From contig WHVA01000393.1 of the NCBI GenBank assembly GCA_015179125.1, forward strand, positions 1 to 64,000: a stretch of 64,000 bases of DNA, read 5' to 3'. The notes beneath the pieces were generated by a model that was not told the origin of the DNA, searched no databases, and saw nothing but the letters and a program-made list of their open reading frames with translations. Shown here piece after piece: positions 46,337 to 59,571 of this stretch (its first letter is position 1; every line of letters begins with the position of its first letter). The position numbers and the translations under genes were made by a program. Source of the DNA: Gautieria morchelliformis. Taxonomy: Eukaryota > Basidiomycota > Agaricomycetes > Gomphales > Gomphaceae.

Positions 46337-48288
46337 TCATGGTCTCCGCGCGTAAGAACCAGGATCTCCAGAGTCTCGCCCCAGACGGGGAGGGTAATCC
46401 CTCTCACGAGGGCCGCCACCCCCACTAGGGGGCCTACCCTGTGCGGACCCAGGGGCGGGGTAGCCACTAGCGAAGTTTCCGGACGATGGTGGATACGGTG
46501 GTCCGCCGGAGTAACCCACTGGAGGTTGAGGTCCAGATGGGTAGGGTGGTCCAGGCCTAGCCACGGGACTTTGGGAGCGCCGTCTATGCAGTACCCAGGT
46601 CAAGCATGCCTCAAGTATACAACATTTTGGTTCTCACCGGTACCTCGCTCCGCCGGGTCCATCCATAGGGCCAGGACCAGAGCGTCCAGTGTCAGGATAG
46701 CGAGCGCCGGGGGGAGGCGTAACATGACGACCGCGGTAGTCAGGAACTGGAGGATAATCTCTGGAACCAGTGTCAGCGTAATCTTGGACACGGATGCTAA
46801 GCTAAAAGGTTGATAATGACCTTGGAGGCATAGCCTTATCATAATCGTCGCGCACTCGAGGAGGCGTTCTAGACCTCCCACCGCCCACAGGGGGAGGGTA
46901 AACAGGGTAGCGATCATTTGGAGGAGCGAGCCCCATCCTCTTGTCATAGCCGCCACGAGCATCATATATATCTCGTAGAGGTGGGGGAGGCACATAGCCA
47001 GGCCGAGCAGGATAGTCAACATCAGGGTAGTAGCCTGGACGACTGTCATAACGAGGAGGGGGAGGTCCCCTAAAGTCCCGTCTATAATCTTCTACATCGC
47101 GAGAAGAGCGAGGTGTAGGAAAATCTCGGTAGTCCCTGGGCGGAGAAATTGGACGAATATCTCTTGACCTATAGTCGCGTGTATCTCTGGGGGGCAGAGT
47201 TGGATAATCGTAGCCAAAACGTGCATCCCTGACTGGAGGAGCACGGTAGTCGTCGCGGTAGGGCGAGTAACCTCGAGGGGGAGGGGGCGGAGGTGCCGGT
47301 GCTGGGAAATCTCTGGGTGGGTGAGACACTCGATCTAACAGCGTAGCTTCAGGTTTACGATGTCCACTTATAACCGGGAGTGAGGGATGATGGAGAAACG
47401 AATAATAAGGATGACGTACATAGTTACGACATGGTTCGGACACTCTCTAATCAAGAACAAGTATTAGAGAGACAGAGGGTAGAGAAACTTAGAAATACCT
47501 GGCCCAGTGACCCATTTGGCCGCATTTGAAACAGGCGCCTGGCTCGCCAGGAAACTTGGCAGTCCTACCACCACCATGTGAGAGTTCTACACGAATTTTA
47601 TTACCCATGAAGTAGCCTTCATGATACTTGGCAACGCTCTCTTGCGCAGCATCACGATCCACGAATTCCTGCACGGTTGTCAAACTGTACCCGAACAGTA
47701 GCTAGACCAGCATCACGTACAACAAACCCAAAACCAAGCCTAACGTCAGGTGGAATACAAGTGAGCAGAGCGGACAGGGTTAGCCTGACATAAACAAACG
47801 TACTTCAATTCGATAGAAGCGATCTGACCGATTTTTCCAAAACAACTTTGTAGGTCCTCCTCACGAGTGTGCTCGGGTAGACCACCTACGTAGACCTTGT
47901 TGGGCTTTAGAGCACCACGCAAGACAAAGTGATTAACCAGAGAAAGCGCATGAGCCCGAGTTCAGACATCAAAAAGCGAGAAGGAACACGACGCCCAGGT
48001 AGAGCAGGAAGGCAGGAGAAATGTTCTAAGCACCTTGATCTGTTTTTCTCGATAGATGGTACCGGGCTTCGCCCCAGGGACACCTAGATCTGGGCCTCCA
48101 GCGATTTTGGAGGGAAGCAGAGGTCCAGGATCCTCCAACTCGCTGGCGGCAGCGCCTGCATCTCCATTTTGTGCGACAGCACTCTCATGGGTATCGTTCA
48201 TATGAACCATACTTGACTCGTCATTTGCGGGATCTATGCCCCAAGAGTCCTGAGGGTTGGAAGCTTCAACAGATGGGGGAGACGACAT
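46337..48288 (-). CDS. RRM and CCHC zinc-knuckle RNA-binding protein with Pro/Arg/Asp/Tyr-rich tail
   Basis: The start at 48288 (MSSPPSVEASNPQDSW) opens an acidic low-complexity N-terminus. An RRM follows: NKVYVGGLPEHTREEDLQSCF (RNP2), FGFV near the RNP1 position, then QEFVDRDAAQESVAKYHEGYFMGNKIRVE (about 47910-47590). A CCHC knuckle CFKCGQMGHWAREC comes next (about 47540-47460). The rest is a long tail of PPRDYR, RGPPPPRYD and PPP repeats ending DPGSYARRP (46337). Several introns interrupt the RRM. The layout resembles RSZ/SRSF7-type splicing regulators, but the tail has RD/DY pairs rather than RS repeats. Probable nuclear RNA-processing role; no exact orthologue recognised. Confidence 0.82.
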
Positions 48289-48422
48289 TGATGCTGAGTT
48301 TCTCAGGAGTTGAGCGCTTATATACGGGGTGGTCTGTGCACAATTATGTAAACACCTAGTATATTAATAACGAGGAGCACCAGTCCATGGTCCGGTTATA
48401 AAAACAGAGAAAAGGTCCAACA

Positions 48423-50457
48423 TCATGCCAAGAGAGTCCATGAGCCCCCGACCAATGCAAGGAGTGTCATCAACCCCACTCCAAGGATACCACGAGCATC
48501 CGTAAAGATGGCGACAGGCCTTTGTGCCGTGTTGCCCTTCGCGCTAGACGTGGCGGTAGAAGAACCAGTTCCGGAACCGGAAGAACCAGCCGGTGCAGTT
48601 GGAGCAAAGGTAGTCTGTGCGTTGGCGAGGCAAGAAGTGGCTGCTGCTGCTGCTGCTGAGGAAGACGGTGGATTGGAAACTACAGTCGCATTTCCAGAAA
48701 AATCACAAGACTGAGAGTTGCGGTTGGTGACGTCGTAGAACTGTGAGAAGACGTAATCCAACTTGGTTACTAGTCATACAGATCCAAGTCAGTAATAGGT
48801 TTGTTTGGCCTGCATGTATGGAAGGAACATGCCTGGAGAACAGAACGACAAAGAGCCATACTGCCCAGCAGAACCAGAACCTCCGATGGCAGAACAACTA
48901 CCGCCCTGCTGCCCCAACAAGGAACAAGCCGTGTCGGTTAATGAACCAATGACGGCAGGCTCTCCAGGGCTATTGGTCTCCTTGAAAGTGCAACTGAAAG
49001 AATTCTGAGCAAGACACTGACACGCGGTGTCATTGGGAGTGGGCGGGAGCGTAGAAGAGGCTAAGAAAGTTGAATTCGGCTGGGGGCAGGCCGGGAACTG
49101 AGTCTGGCCAGCTGCCGACTGGCTTGGACTGTTAATAAATGTCACGTTATTATATTGTGCCTTCAGGAGGTTAAAGTCGTTGGATGTGGTTACGGTTGTG
49201 TTATCAGGGGATAAGGTGATCATTCCAAAGTTGCCCTGGGCGGGAAAGTACGAGAAAGCTAAGCCGCCCGACCAGTTGGGAACCATCTCTGGGCCGAACA
49301 AGGCCTGAACCTCAGTCCAGAGACGCGGAGGAGACGTGTTACAACCAAACTCGCTGAAGTAAGCGGGGATATTAAGGTCGGAGAAGTCATCATTCGTTCC
49401 GGCATACGCGCTCTGGAAGTTAGAATTGCCACACCACTCACTATTACATTGCATGAGAGCTTATATGAAGCATGAAAGGTGGTAATCTTACTAGTTATTT
49501 AACCCAAACAAATCGATTGAAGTAGCATCCGAGTTGCAACCTAGGTAGTGTGCCAGAGGGTCCTGGGATACCGTGAGCTCGACTAACAACTAAACAAATG
49601 CATCTTACACGCCATGTTGCAGGACCATCGGTAGAAGCGTATGCCACTATCAGTCACGTCAGAGAATAGGTCAAGCAGTAATTTCATATATGTACCAACC
49701 TAGGGCACTCGATCCCTTTGACTTGAGGTATGCTTTGACATCTCTTGCTGCCGCTTTGATATATGGCGCAGCCGCAGTGACGTTCGGCATTGTGTCAGCT
49801 TGGGCAACAATTTCATTCCCGATATTAAAAGCAAGAACGTTGTCGTATTTCAAGAAAGTATTGACTGTGTTGAGATAGAGGTTCAGAAAATTTGTGGTCC
49901 AGCTCGGGTTTGTTCGGTCAATAGAGCCATTTACAGGAAGGGAAAGATCGATTCTATCTCGTGGAGATTATTAGCAGCAGATACTTCTTGAGGCTGTAAC
50001 TCACATGGCATAGATTCCGGCACCACTCAATGCTTGCATGCACGAATCGTGGTTCAGCGACGAGTTCACAGAATAGGCCCGGATGGCATTTACACCTAGC
50101 TGTTGGAGAAATGGTAGGTCTCTGGCGCAGCCAGCCGAGTCGGCTAGGGGATCTGAGAACATGACGTTGTTTAAGTGTGTGCCGCTAGTTGAACATATCT
50201 AACGTACCTATAAAGTCTATAGGCTCGGGGAATCCTCCGTTGTTAACCAAATCGCCTTCGAAACGAAAAGAAAAGCAGTTTAAGTTATAATGCCCCTCAA
50301 TAAAGCTGGACATACCTTGCTGTTGGTAAGCAATGCCCTTGATGTAGAAACGTGTTCCATCATCCTGGTATAGAAACCTTCCGCTGCGAGTAACATTGGG
50401 GAGAGCGAAGGTAGAGGTGACTCCCGCCAAGATGGCGAGAGCATTTGTAAAATGCAT
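48423..50457 (-). CDS. GPI-anchored GH72 beta-1,3-glucanosyltransferase (GAS/GEL/PHR family)
   Basis: The start at 50457 gives a signal peptide MHFTNALAILAGVTSTFALP. The GH72 domain shows GTRFYIKGIAYQ, CARDLPFLQQLGVNAIRAYSV, the acid/base Glu in NVLAFNIGNEIV (about 49825) and the nucleophile Glu in AYFSEFGCN (about 49355). A Cys-rich X8/CBM43 module follows (ACQCLAQNSFSCTF, then ACSLLGQQGGSC, about 49050-48870). A Ser/Ala/Thr-rich linker leads to a hydrophobic C-terminal tail (ILGVGLMTLLALVGG) typical of a GPI-attachment signal. The enzyme cuts and re-joins beta-1,3-glucan chains in the cell wall. Having the X8 module places it in the GAS1/GAS2 (GEL4-like) subgroup. Exons are short and separated by introns of about 50-60 nt. 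Confidence 0.93.
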
Positions 50458-50773
50458 GACCAGGGCGAAAATACGGGGAAGAACAGAGGGATGATGGGAA
50501 AATGGTACACTTCTTATACAGATACACTGCTATTAGACGCGTTATTAATAACTGTTCCCGCGTACGCAGTAGGCGTCTAATTGTAGCTTATGTAACAGTT
50601 CGTGGTTTGACCGTCAAATATTCTCGCTGCCCAGAAACCTGTGTCTTCATAATTCCTACTCTCCTACAACATCGCATGTAAAACTTCCTCGAAGACAGCG
50701 CCTGGCAATCCATCTGGCACAAACATTCTGAGTCATGAAGCCAGTCAATGAAGTCATGTGTGGCCATGTATTT
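50458..50773. other. Intergenic, no gene seen
   Basis: 316 bp between the GH72 start and the stop of the SUR7-like gene, both minus. It should hold the GH72 promoter and the upstream gene terminator. I recognise no specific motif. Confidence 0.4.
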
Positions 50774-51912
50774 TTATGGATCAAATCGGGTTCTGTATGT
50801 GTGACAACTGTGCTGGTGGTCAATGGTTGGGTTGGGCGCGCAAATATACTTGCATACCTCACGAAGTATGGCAAGAGCGAGAGGGTGAGAGCCGCAAACG
50901 ACGCCCAAAGTAACCATAAGGCTGTGCCAAAGGATACCTCGATGCCAAGGGCAACCCCAGGTTGCACCTGGAAACAACTAATCCGTCAGGTAAGGTGCTC
51001 GTGAGAGATCACGTACGGTTAGGTTGTTGATGGACTGCATCTGCTTGATTATGGCCGTCCAAATGGATGCAGCTACAAGCAGCAAGATGGTACCCAGTGC
51101 AGCAAAAACCGAGGCCGCCACAAAGGATATAGCAGACTTTGGTATACCACTACATAGCCATAAGTTGTTAACCTGTGGTATATAGTGGGGACTCGCCTGA
51201 TCATAGCCAAAATTGTACAGAGTGAACCGATGAAAATGAGGAAAAACGAGGCCCGGGATGCTGTCTCTAGGAAGGGGGTATTGCTGAAAGTTGAATTCTG
51301 ACTCGTCACTATGAACCGCGTCTGGACGGTGTAGTTGCTTGGTACGTCTGCCAAAATCGAGTCGAAGGGGGTGAACTTTTTAGCAAAAGAACCATTTGAA
51401 CATGTTCCGTGCGATGATTGTTCATAAGCACAATGGGAATACAGGCCCCAAGCATATGACTGTCGTATGCCCTGCTGCTGCTCAAGTGGAGCGGACGCAT
51501 TGGTATTGAACAGGCCGGGCGTAGGGTCACCGGTGGCTGCTGCTAAACCGACGCTAAAACACTAATTGAGATCAGGTGCGAGACATGATGCAAGAATGTT
51601 TACCCATAAGCAGACATGTTCACAGACACCTTACGCTAGACGTCAGCTCTTGAGTTATGCCAAGGGTACGGTACGTACCATAGCGATTCCACGAGGGACC
51701 GTGGACACATTGATTTGGCCCACCTAATGGAGAGCTGAGCAAAGTTGCAAGATTTGACAGCATTTTTACCTCAGAGGCTGAACACTTACGTGCATGAAAA
51801 TGAGAAGGAGGAGGGAAACAAATCTTTCAGGAGCATGAGTAGACGAAATGAACGCGACTTTGAGGACTTACGATAGAAGTGTAGCTCCTCTGATGCATGT
51901 CTCGCCTTTCAT
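50774..51912 (-). CDS. Four-TM SUR7/PalI-like membrane protein
   Basis: The start at 51912 (MKGETCIRGATLLS) leads straight into TM1 (FVSLLLLIFMHVGQI). An extracellular loop follows with NVSTVPRGIAM, VNMSAYG, DPTPGLFN and a cysteine-containing LYSHCAYEQSSHGTCSN. The pattern W/GLYSxC, C is typical of the SUR7/PalI (claudin-like) family. TM2 is ASFFLIFIGSLCTILAMI, TM3 AISFVAASVFAALGTILLL, TM4 GTALWLLWASFAALTLSLL. After an intron the protein ends VRTRFDP at 50774. Members act at eisosomes (Sur7) or in ambient pH sensing (PalI/Rim9); sequence alone does not decide. The short cytosolic tail differs from PalI, which has a long one, so SUR7-like is favoured. Confidence 0.72.
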
Positions 51913-52385
51913 AATAAGTAGAATAGAGGGTATCGAAAGGACTTGAGCAAACGCCTCGAGGCGAACCAAGGGCTTGCGAACCTAGGGCCGCACGCGCGAC
52001 GCATGGTTCGGAGTTTCAGCACTAAACGTAGAAACCGAATGGGCCAGGTTCTCAGATTATGGTTATGGTTCTGGTGCATGGAAGGTGTATGTATTACTTT
52101 GGAGAGCCCCTGTCTTGAAACGAAAATGGAAAAACTAAGCATTCTGAAGAGACATGATTCTGACTGGGTTTCTACTAGTTGCAAGCTCAGCTAGACGGCA
52201 TCTGCCGCCTGTGGCCATAATGAGTAAGACACCTCGCTTCGTTCTATCGCGGTCTTGTACGCTGAGGCCTACAGTAATATCTTCATCCCCGCAAAAATTA
52301 TCTTCTACATAGTTAGAGACGAGCACTAAGGAACTTCTACCCTAGGTCCCTAACGTTCATAATCGTTACCATAATCGTTACCATC
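51913..52385. other. Intergenic, divergent promoter region
   Basis: 473 bp between the SUR7-like and UGT51 start codons. No coding sequence is supported; short frames on both strands match nothing. A CATAATCGTTACC/CATAATCGTTACCAT direct repeat lies at about 52359-52384, just before the UGT51 start. Confidence 0.4.
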
Positions 52386-55300
52386 ATGGCATCGCCGCCT
52401 CACCCTCCACAGAAACCTATGAACCCTATCCCCGGGACCACTATTGACACTTCACTACGCACTCTCGGCCTTCCAACCAGTTCCAACCTGGAGCAGAACG
52501 ATAGTGGCGACCAGTCCGCCACTCTGTTTCGCTCCCCGTCAGGCAGCTTTGTAAGGCGCACCGTGGAGAAGACTATGGAAAAGCTGTCTAGAAGTGGCAG
52601 TCGTCAGCACCCCCCCTCCAAGTCTGAAGAAAACAAAGTATCTGCGCGTAGACGACTCTTTAGTCTAAATAGAAGAGCCAAGGACCAAGAGCACCCAACC
52701 GGTCAGGAATCAAGTGACAGTGAGTATGGTCTGTCGCGTGCTCAGAGTATTTTAACACCTTTGTTTCCTCAGGAGGGAGGCAGCCACCTACCCTTTCACA
52801 TAGTCTTGAGGCTCCCGTTGCTAAGTCGACGCCACCTACGTCCCGTACCTCCGAGGACTCGCCTTTCATACGCCCGCCCTCTCCAGTGGATGACGCATCA
52901 CCCCCTTCCCGACCCGGCTTAATGAACTTCCGGGGCTCCGGTTCTGTCAGTTGTAGTATAAGCTCGAGGATTTGCAGTACTCTGACTCGTTGCATATGTT
53001 TTAGTTGCGACCTGGTACACAAACCCTCATCCAGGCTCTTCAAGCCATCCCATGGACAGATGAGCCCGACCGGGATGATGGAGAGAATTCGTCGAATTCC
53101 GAGGATGTTAGAACGGACACGGAAGATGAAGGTGAATTTCATCCGATTTATGTTGCTTCAAATCATTGATTATCTGACCCTCCAAACATTAGCCCCTGTG
53201 TTGGCATCCTCTATCCATGCTATTCATCGTCCTCTTGCACATGTTCGTCGCGGAGATACCCCCTTTCTCTCACAAACGCCTGGACAAGATGGAGAGTACT
53301 TTGGCTATAATCATGGATCGGTCTCGCAAATCCAAACCCCAGAGGATACGATCGAGGAAGACTTTGAGTTGAGCGGCACAGACATATCTGCTCAGAAGGG
53401 CAAAGCACCCATTCGCCCAGAAGTGAAGACCCAAACAAACCGACATACAAGAGGTCCTATGTTGCGGGCTGGGAGCATGGCAACTGTTCGAGTGCAGCGA
53501 AGAGCCAAATTAGCCTCTAAGCTGCGAGAGGTTTTCGATCTCAATGACATAAATGAGGTGGTGGCAGGTTCATATTTCTACAATCATCCCGGTCCTTCAG
53601 GCTCATTATGAAAGCAGAAATGCCGTGTTGGTTGCTCCGTTCTGTTCGTGAGTGATACGCGACATAATATGCATCATCTTCTCCACCCATCGGACTAAAG
53701 TGATGATGGCAGTCTTACAGGGTTATCTGTACCTCACTAACGCACACCTCTGCTTCTTTGCTCATATCCCGGCTCGCGAGGTGCGTTCATGATGCCAGTA
53801 TAACGTTTACACTGACTCATATTCTCCGCTTTCAGGATCAAATCTTGAAGTCAGGCTCTCTCAACAAGAAGGCACAACGGACAAAGCGCTGGACAAAGCA
53901 TTGGTTCGTCCTGAAGAATGATGTTCTCTCATGGTACAATTCTTCATCAGTCCGTTTTTCCTCCTCGATTCTCATTCAAGTGGCTGACTACATCATCTCT
54001 AGGACCCTTACTTCCCTCGAGGCGTCATCGATTTAAGGTATGCTGTTTCTTGCGAGGCGATGGCCGAGAAAGGATTTAAGCTGCGTACCAATGACCGGTC
54101 TGTTTCTCTGTTTGCGGACTCGGGGGCGAGCAGAGAGGAATGGGTAAAGGCAATACGGAAGGTATGTATCGCAACTCGTACTTTTTTGTGTTGTACCGAA
54201 CTGTCTCTGGTTAAGCTCATTTTTAAAGCGCAAAACATGGGTGAAAGTGTTAAGGTCGGCATACACTTCCTCCTCTTAGCTCGGGGGTATTGAGACCTTT
54301 TCCAAACAAAGATTGCCATACCCTACTCCTTGATTGTGGATGTAGACAAGTCTTCAGCGATGGACTTTAGCGAGACGCTGGAAGTAAAAGTGATAGACAA
54401 AGTATCGAGTTATTCCGTGGACTCCTATTTCTTCGCTTATTTCCAAGATCTTACGCTGGCTCTTGAGCAAATTCGGGACCTCGTGCGATCATATAAACAA
54501 TCCCCCACTCAAGTAACATCTGTTGAAGTCAAAGATACCACAGCTGTACGAGTACCTGGCGCCGTCGTTCCCAGTCACGCAACAGACAAACCATCGGCCG
54601 AGTCCAAGGGTTCCAATTTCAAGATCACCTCATTATTCAAGCCGTTTACTTCCAATGAGCCGGTCGCTGACCACACGGAGCCAACTACTTCCCCGGACAG
54701 CCGACATAGCTACACTGACGGGGACGCCGCTTCGACTCCACCACAAGATGAGTCGTCTTCATCAGTCAGCACCTTACATGGACGACCTCTACCTTTTCCC
54801 ATTCTTCCATCACACCCGGGGCCGTCTGGCAGGACTTTCCCAGCAGCTCAATCAAAGTCCGTACCAGATGGTTTTAGATCATCTACTTCGCATACAATAA
54901 GTAACTGTTCCGACCATACCTACCCACCACCCAATTCGCCTGGACCACCTCCTCTTAGTGAGCAGCATGGCTCGTGGAATGTCAGCGTACCTTCATGGCT
55001 TCGTGCGCCTGGCCGCCGGGTTTTCAATAGCATCAATATCTTACAGACCTCATCATCTACTACAAGTGACCGAGTGCAAGAGGTGTACTCACCCGGTTCT
55101 ATGGATGCTTCAGGTGACAACTCTAACATGGGGTTCTCCATCATCGAGGCTAGAGAAGCCGCTGCTGATCCTGAGGTGGTTGCTAAGTTCCGGTCTTCGT
55201 TTGCCCTAGACGAGAGGGAGGCATTGTTGGGATGTATGTATATGACTTCCCGCTGTTCCATGTTTAATATTGGTTCTCAGACATCCCGGGATACCTTTTC

Positions 55301-57689
55301 CGAGGACTACCTGTTTCTGGGAAATTTTATTTCTCAATGTCCTACCTATGTTTCCGTTCGTCACAGCCTTTGACGAAGACTACAGTATGTTCCTTGTTGC
55401 GTGGCTACCCTTGCTGACTCCTCGCTCTCAGATGATTATCCCCATAGGAGATATCTTCACTTCAGAGAAGTCCAAAGGTTATCGATTCGGCATGCATGGG
55501 CTTGTGGTGATCATCAAAGGTCACGAAGAATTGTTTTTTGAATTTAACTCTGCCACACGGAGAGATTTGTGTGCTGAACTTCTAGGGAAGCAACTTGAAG
55601 ACGTTCATGAGCGTGAGGCCCAAGGTGATTCGCAGAGCTCACCATCTTCTGCAAAACGCGAAGCTTTGTTCCTCGAAGAGCTTGAGACCCCCAACTTGCT
55701 TGCTGACTCTACGCCAAACAATCCATCGGAGACGGAGACTGACACACTTCCTGCTGTTATGTTCACTTCATCCTCATCGACTTTTCTTACGTTTAAGCCA
55801 AGGGAACCCTTGCATTTCACTTTCCTGACTATTGGGTCAAGGGGCGACGTTCAGCCATATATTGCTCTTGGGAAGCGCCTCCTCGAGGAAGGGCATCGTG
55901 TGCGCATTGCGACCCATGGTGAATTTAAAGAATGGATTGAGGCGGTGAGTGCCCTGTGCATCTTTGTACGTTTCAGACCAATCTCACAGGATCTGAACGC
56001 AGTACAATATTGAGTTTGCGTACGTAGGCGGAGACCCAGCCGAATTAATGCGGATATGCGTTGAGAATGGAATGTTTACTGTTTCTTTCCTGAAGGAGAC
56101 AGCGGCAAAAGTCCGTGCTCTTTCCCGCCCCGTCACTCGGGCTGATACAGAACGTTGCATGATCTTCAGTTCCGAGGGTGGATAGACGACCTATTGAGGA
56201 CCTCCTGGGAGGCATGCCAAGGCACAGACGTCTTAATAGAGAGTCCTAGTGCTATGGGGGGTATCCATATTGCTGAAGCCCTCAGGATACCCTACTTCCG
56301 AGCCTTCACAATGCCGTGGACGCGAACTAGAGCCTACCCGCACGCATTCGCTGTTCCTGATCGCAAGGTACCCAAATCTGATCCTTATCATTGCAGTTCG
56401 ACTAATACTTCACCTAGATGGGCGGTAGTTACAATTATATGGTAGAATTGTGTGATGCTACTATCAATGCTCTCGTTCTGACATATCTCTCTAGACTTAC
56501 GTCATGTTCGATCAGGTCTTTTGGAGAGGAACATCTGGACAGATAAATCGATGGCGCAGGAAGGTGTTGGGTCTCAACAGTACAAGTCTGGACAAGATGG
56601 AACAACACAAGGTGCCTTTCTTATACAAATTCAGCCCCGCCATTGTGCCTCCTCCATTAGATTGGTACGAATGGATACGTGTCACGGGTGCGTATGCACT
56701 GTATATGTAGAGCCCCCGTCCTTATCGACCTCTACAGGCTATTGGTTTCTTGATGATGCCGAAGTCGGTTCCAAGAAATGGTCCCCTCCTGCTAGCCTTC
56801 TCAGATTCATCGACACTGCGCACGAGGTCGGCAAGAAGGTCGTCTATATTGGCTTTGGCAGTATTGTTGTATCCAACCCTGATGCCATGACTAAGTGTGT
56901 CGTGGAGGCAGTTCTGAAAAGCGGTGTCCGTGCTATCTTATCAAAAGGCTGGTCCGACCGGCTTTCTGTCAAGAAGACCACGCCGCTAGATGATTCGGAG
57001 GAACCACTTCCTCAAGAAATCTACCCGATATCCTCAATTCCACATGACTGGTTATTCAATCGCATAGACGCAGCCTGTCATCACGGAGGTGCTGGGACTA
57101 CCGGAGCCAGTCTCAGAGGTAGGTCCTCAATGGACAAGGTAGCGAGTCAATGTTTGAAAAATCTTGACAGCTGGCATACCAACAATCATCAAACCCTTCT
57201 TTGGTGACCAATTTTTCTGGAGCGACCGGGTCGAAGCCCTGGGCATAGGATCTGGCGTCCGAAAGCTAACTGTTGAGAACCTCACGGCAGCGCTCGTGGC
57301 TGCTACCACCGATGTGAAACAAATTTCACGAGCAAAAGTGATTGGTCAAACGATTCGAAGCGTGAGTACTGATGTAATGCAACGTGCCGGCTAATAACCT
57401 TCATTAGGAGGATGGTGTCGGAAAGGCCGTCGAATGTATTTATCGTGACCTAGAGTACGCACGGTCACTGATTAAGCACCTTGACGACTCCGACTTTGAG
57501 AACCACCCCCGTGGTTCCCGACCACCATCGCGTGGCCCCCCTACGCAGAGCTCTAGCGGTTCTGCAAGAGGAGGTCCCGCAAGTGAGGATTGGTCAGTTA
57601 TCTCTGATCAGGAGGAACACCGTAATTCGGGTTATGTCGAAGACAGGATGGAGTCGAAGCGCAATAGTAATCCGCCAGTTGGAACTTAA
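52386..57689 (+). CDS. Sterol 3-beta-glucosyltransferase (UGT51/ATG26 family)
   Basis: The start at 52386 ([14 protein letters not shown]) precedes a long Ser/Pro-rich region. Domain order is that of Atg26: a first GRAM part ([21 protein letters not shown], about 53520), a PH domain ([24 protein letters not shown], about 53845, to EEWVKAIRK), a second GRAM ([18 protein letters not shown], about 55440), then the GT1 glycosyltransferase: [19 protein letters not shown] (about 55820), [24 protein letters not shown], and the donor-binding [18 protein letters not shown] (about 57075-57190) with PFFGDQFFW. It ends at 57689. The enzyme moves glucose from UDP-glucose to ergosterol and other sterols. 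In some fungi Atg26 is needed for pexophagy. At least nine introns interrupt it. It is convergent with the oxygenase gene (94 bp). Confidence 0.94.
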
Positions 57690-57782
57690 ATCGAGTGAAA
57701 TGTTTAGTGGTCCATGTTTTGTATCCTGAGCTACATGTCATCCTTAGAACACCCCTTACATTGTACCATTGACGTCAAGTGG

Positions 57783-59306
57783 CTACGCTACACTTTCGTA
57801 ATGTTTGCTGAAAACGCGCTTGCTAAAACTTCCAAAGGTCTCACATGGGCCGATCTTAGCTTCTGTGTCTGGTTGCAAAAACAGTGCGAAGGTCTCTCTG
57901 CTAACTTTCCCTGCACCGGCCCCGCCGCCAACTCGAACGCAATGGGGAGTGGCGCGAAGTCTTCCACCTGTAGCAAGCTCGAGAGCTTCGCCGGTTTGGA
58001 AAGCCAAACAGTTGGGAGGAATGGAGACTTTAGTCAGGTCACCGCCGCGTGTTCTGATGTATAGTCCGGATGTCGCAGATGGCGCAGCACAAGCTACAGG
58101 ATCCCCGGAGGAATCGTGGGACAGATACATTGCCTGTGAAAGCCACAAGTCAATCGTGGTTAATTATTATATTCCACTTGAACGTACTGAGCAAAGTCCA
58201 GTTAGTAGGGAATGATCCAAGTGAAATCCGCACCAGGAATCGACAGGTTCATCATCTGGTGGTAAGGCTGCTGATAGGGAGGGCGGGAAGTAGTGAAGTA
58301 GACGAGCCTTCGTAGTGTTGGGAGAGATCAAAGCAGGGAGAGTCAAGGACTGATCAACTAGGTGCGCTGCCGCTGTTTGTAATTAAGACAGATCAGGGAG
58401 TGCTTTTCTTTTTATAAAAAATTACAGCACCAAAGGGCTGACAGGCTGTTGCCAGCTCACGGCCTATGTCGAAAATAAATCTATGAAGTGGTGAGCAGGA
58501 ACATCACAAGAACGGAAGTCTCGACAAGCTACATACCTTCCCAACGATGTGAAGGCATCTTCAAAACCAGCGACGCCTTTTTCCGTCGCTCTCGGCCACA
58601 CATTTTCACCATAATATTCTGGAAAATTCGCTTTCTGCACCTCTGACACAGTAGAACTGGCATCCCGGATGGGATTGGCGTAATAAGAACCCTTCAATAC
58701 GTCTGTTATCGAAGGAGCTCAAGAATTCTATCTATGTGTCCAAGGGAACAAATATCACCTGGCTTCCCGTTCATGATCTCCTGCGTGCAAATCATTACAA
58801 TAATGAGATATCCATCGCACCATGCTCGAAGGAGCTACACACCTTGCCATGAGACCATCCAAAGCTGCAGGTGGAATATGACTTTTAAGCTCCATCTATT
58901 ATGCTGACCATGAAATGGAGTGCGCACCTCCACCTGCTGTTTGCGTCTGCATATTGTTCGCGCAGTGTCTCGGGAAGTGCAGCAAACTTGTGAGCTAGTC
59001 TCAGCAACGTCTCACGAAGACCCACAAACTGGGCAGGGAGATCAGTAACAATTATAATACCCTGTATAATTCATAAACAAGGAAGGTAGGAAGAAAACCT
59101 GGGGAGGACCTACTAGGCAACTCGGATGGGAGCCAAATGCCGCAGAAATGGCAGGTTGGAGAGAATAAGGGTTGGAAGTAAGCGTGTTGTAGGAAATGAT
59201 AACAGCTCCTTCAGAACTAAACTGAACTTCCTGCGAACATGTCAAAATTGGTGTTCGACATCAGAACCAAACCAGACATTGTGCAGGTTGTACATACCGC
59301 AGACAT
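57783..59306 (-). CDS. 2-oxoglutarate/Fe(II) oxygenase-like protein (isopenicillin N synthase-like fold)
   Basis: The first exon is only ATG TCT GCG (59306-59298). After an intron follow SEGAVIISYNTLTSNP, AISAAFGSHPSCLG, VTDLPAQFVGLRETLLRLAHKFAALPE, SFGWSHGKEIMNGKPD, LKGSYYANPIRD, FPEYYGENVWP, LARLLHYFPP-type and a metal-site region CGFHLDHSLLTGLC (His and Asp, about 58240). After the last intron come GLYIRTRGGDL, AFQTGEALELATGGRLRATPHCVR (distal His, about 57945) and KRVFSKHYESVA at 57783. HxD plus a distal His is the facial triad of this fold. Similar proteins of unknown substrate are widespread in fungi, plants and protists. The AFQTGE and ATPHCV words match that group rather than true penicillin biosynthesis. 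No cluster genes are nearby. Confidence 0.82.
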
Positions 59307-59571
59307 GATGTGAGTCACATAAGTACTTACGGAATATGTACTAGGCGTATATCTGATGTTTATATTTACCCTATGATGTTAATATTATATTATACTCGTC
59401 TATAGCTAGTTTAGACTACTGTACGTATCGTGTCCACTGTTGAACCGGATCGACGCACCAACACATGTATGTAGGTTATACGACTGCCAACCAAAGAAAA
59501 CAAATAACATAATTCTAATCCAACAATATGAACTGTTGCTTGACCCTACAAACAAATGATATATCTACAGA

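Noticed and set aside
57783-59306. Penicillin-type biosynthetic gene
   Set aside because: Only the oxygenase fold is shared; no synthetase or transferase genes nearby, and key words match a general fungal/plant group.
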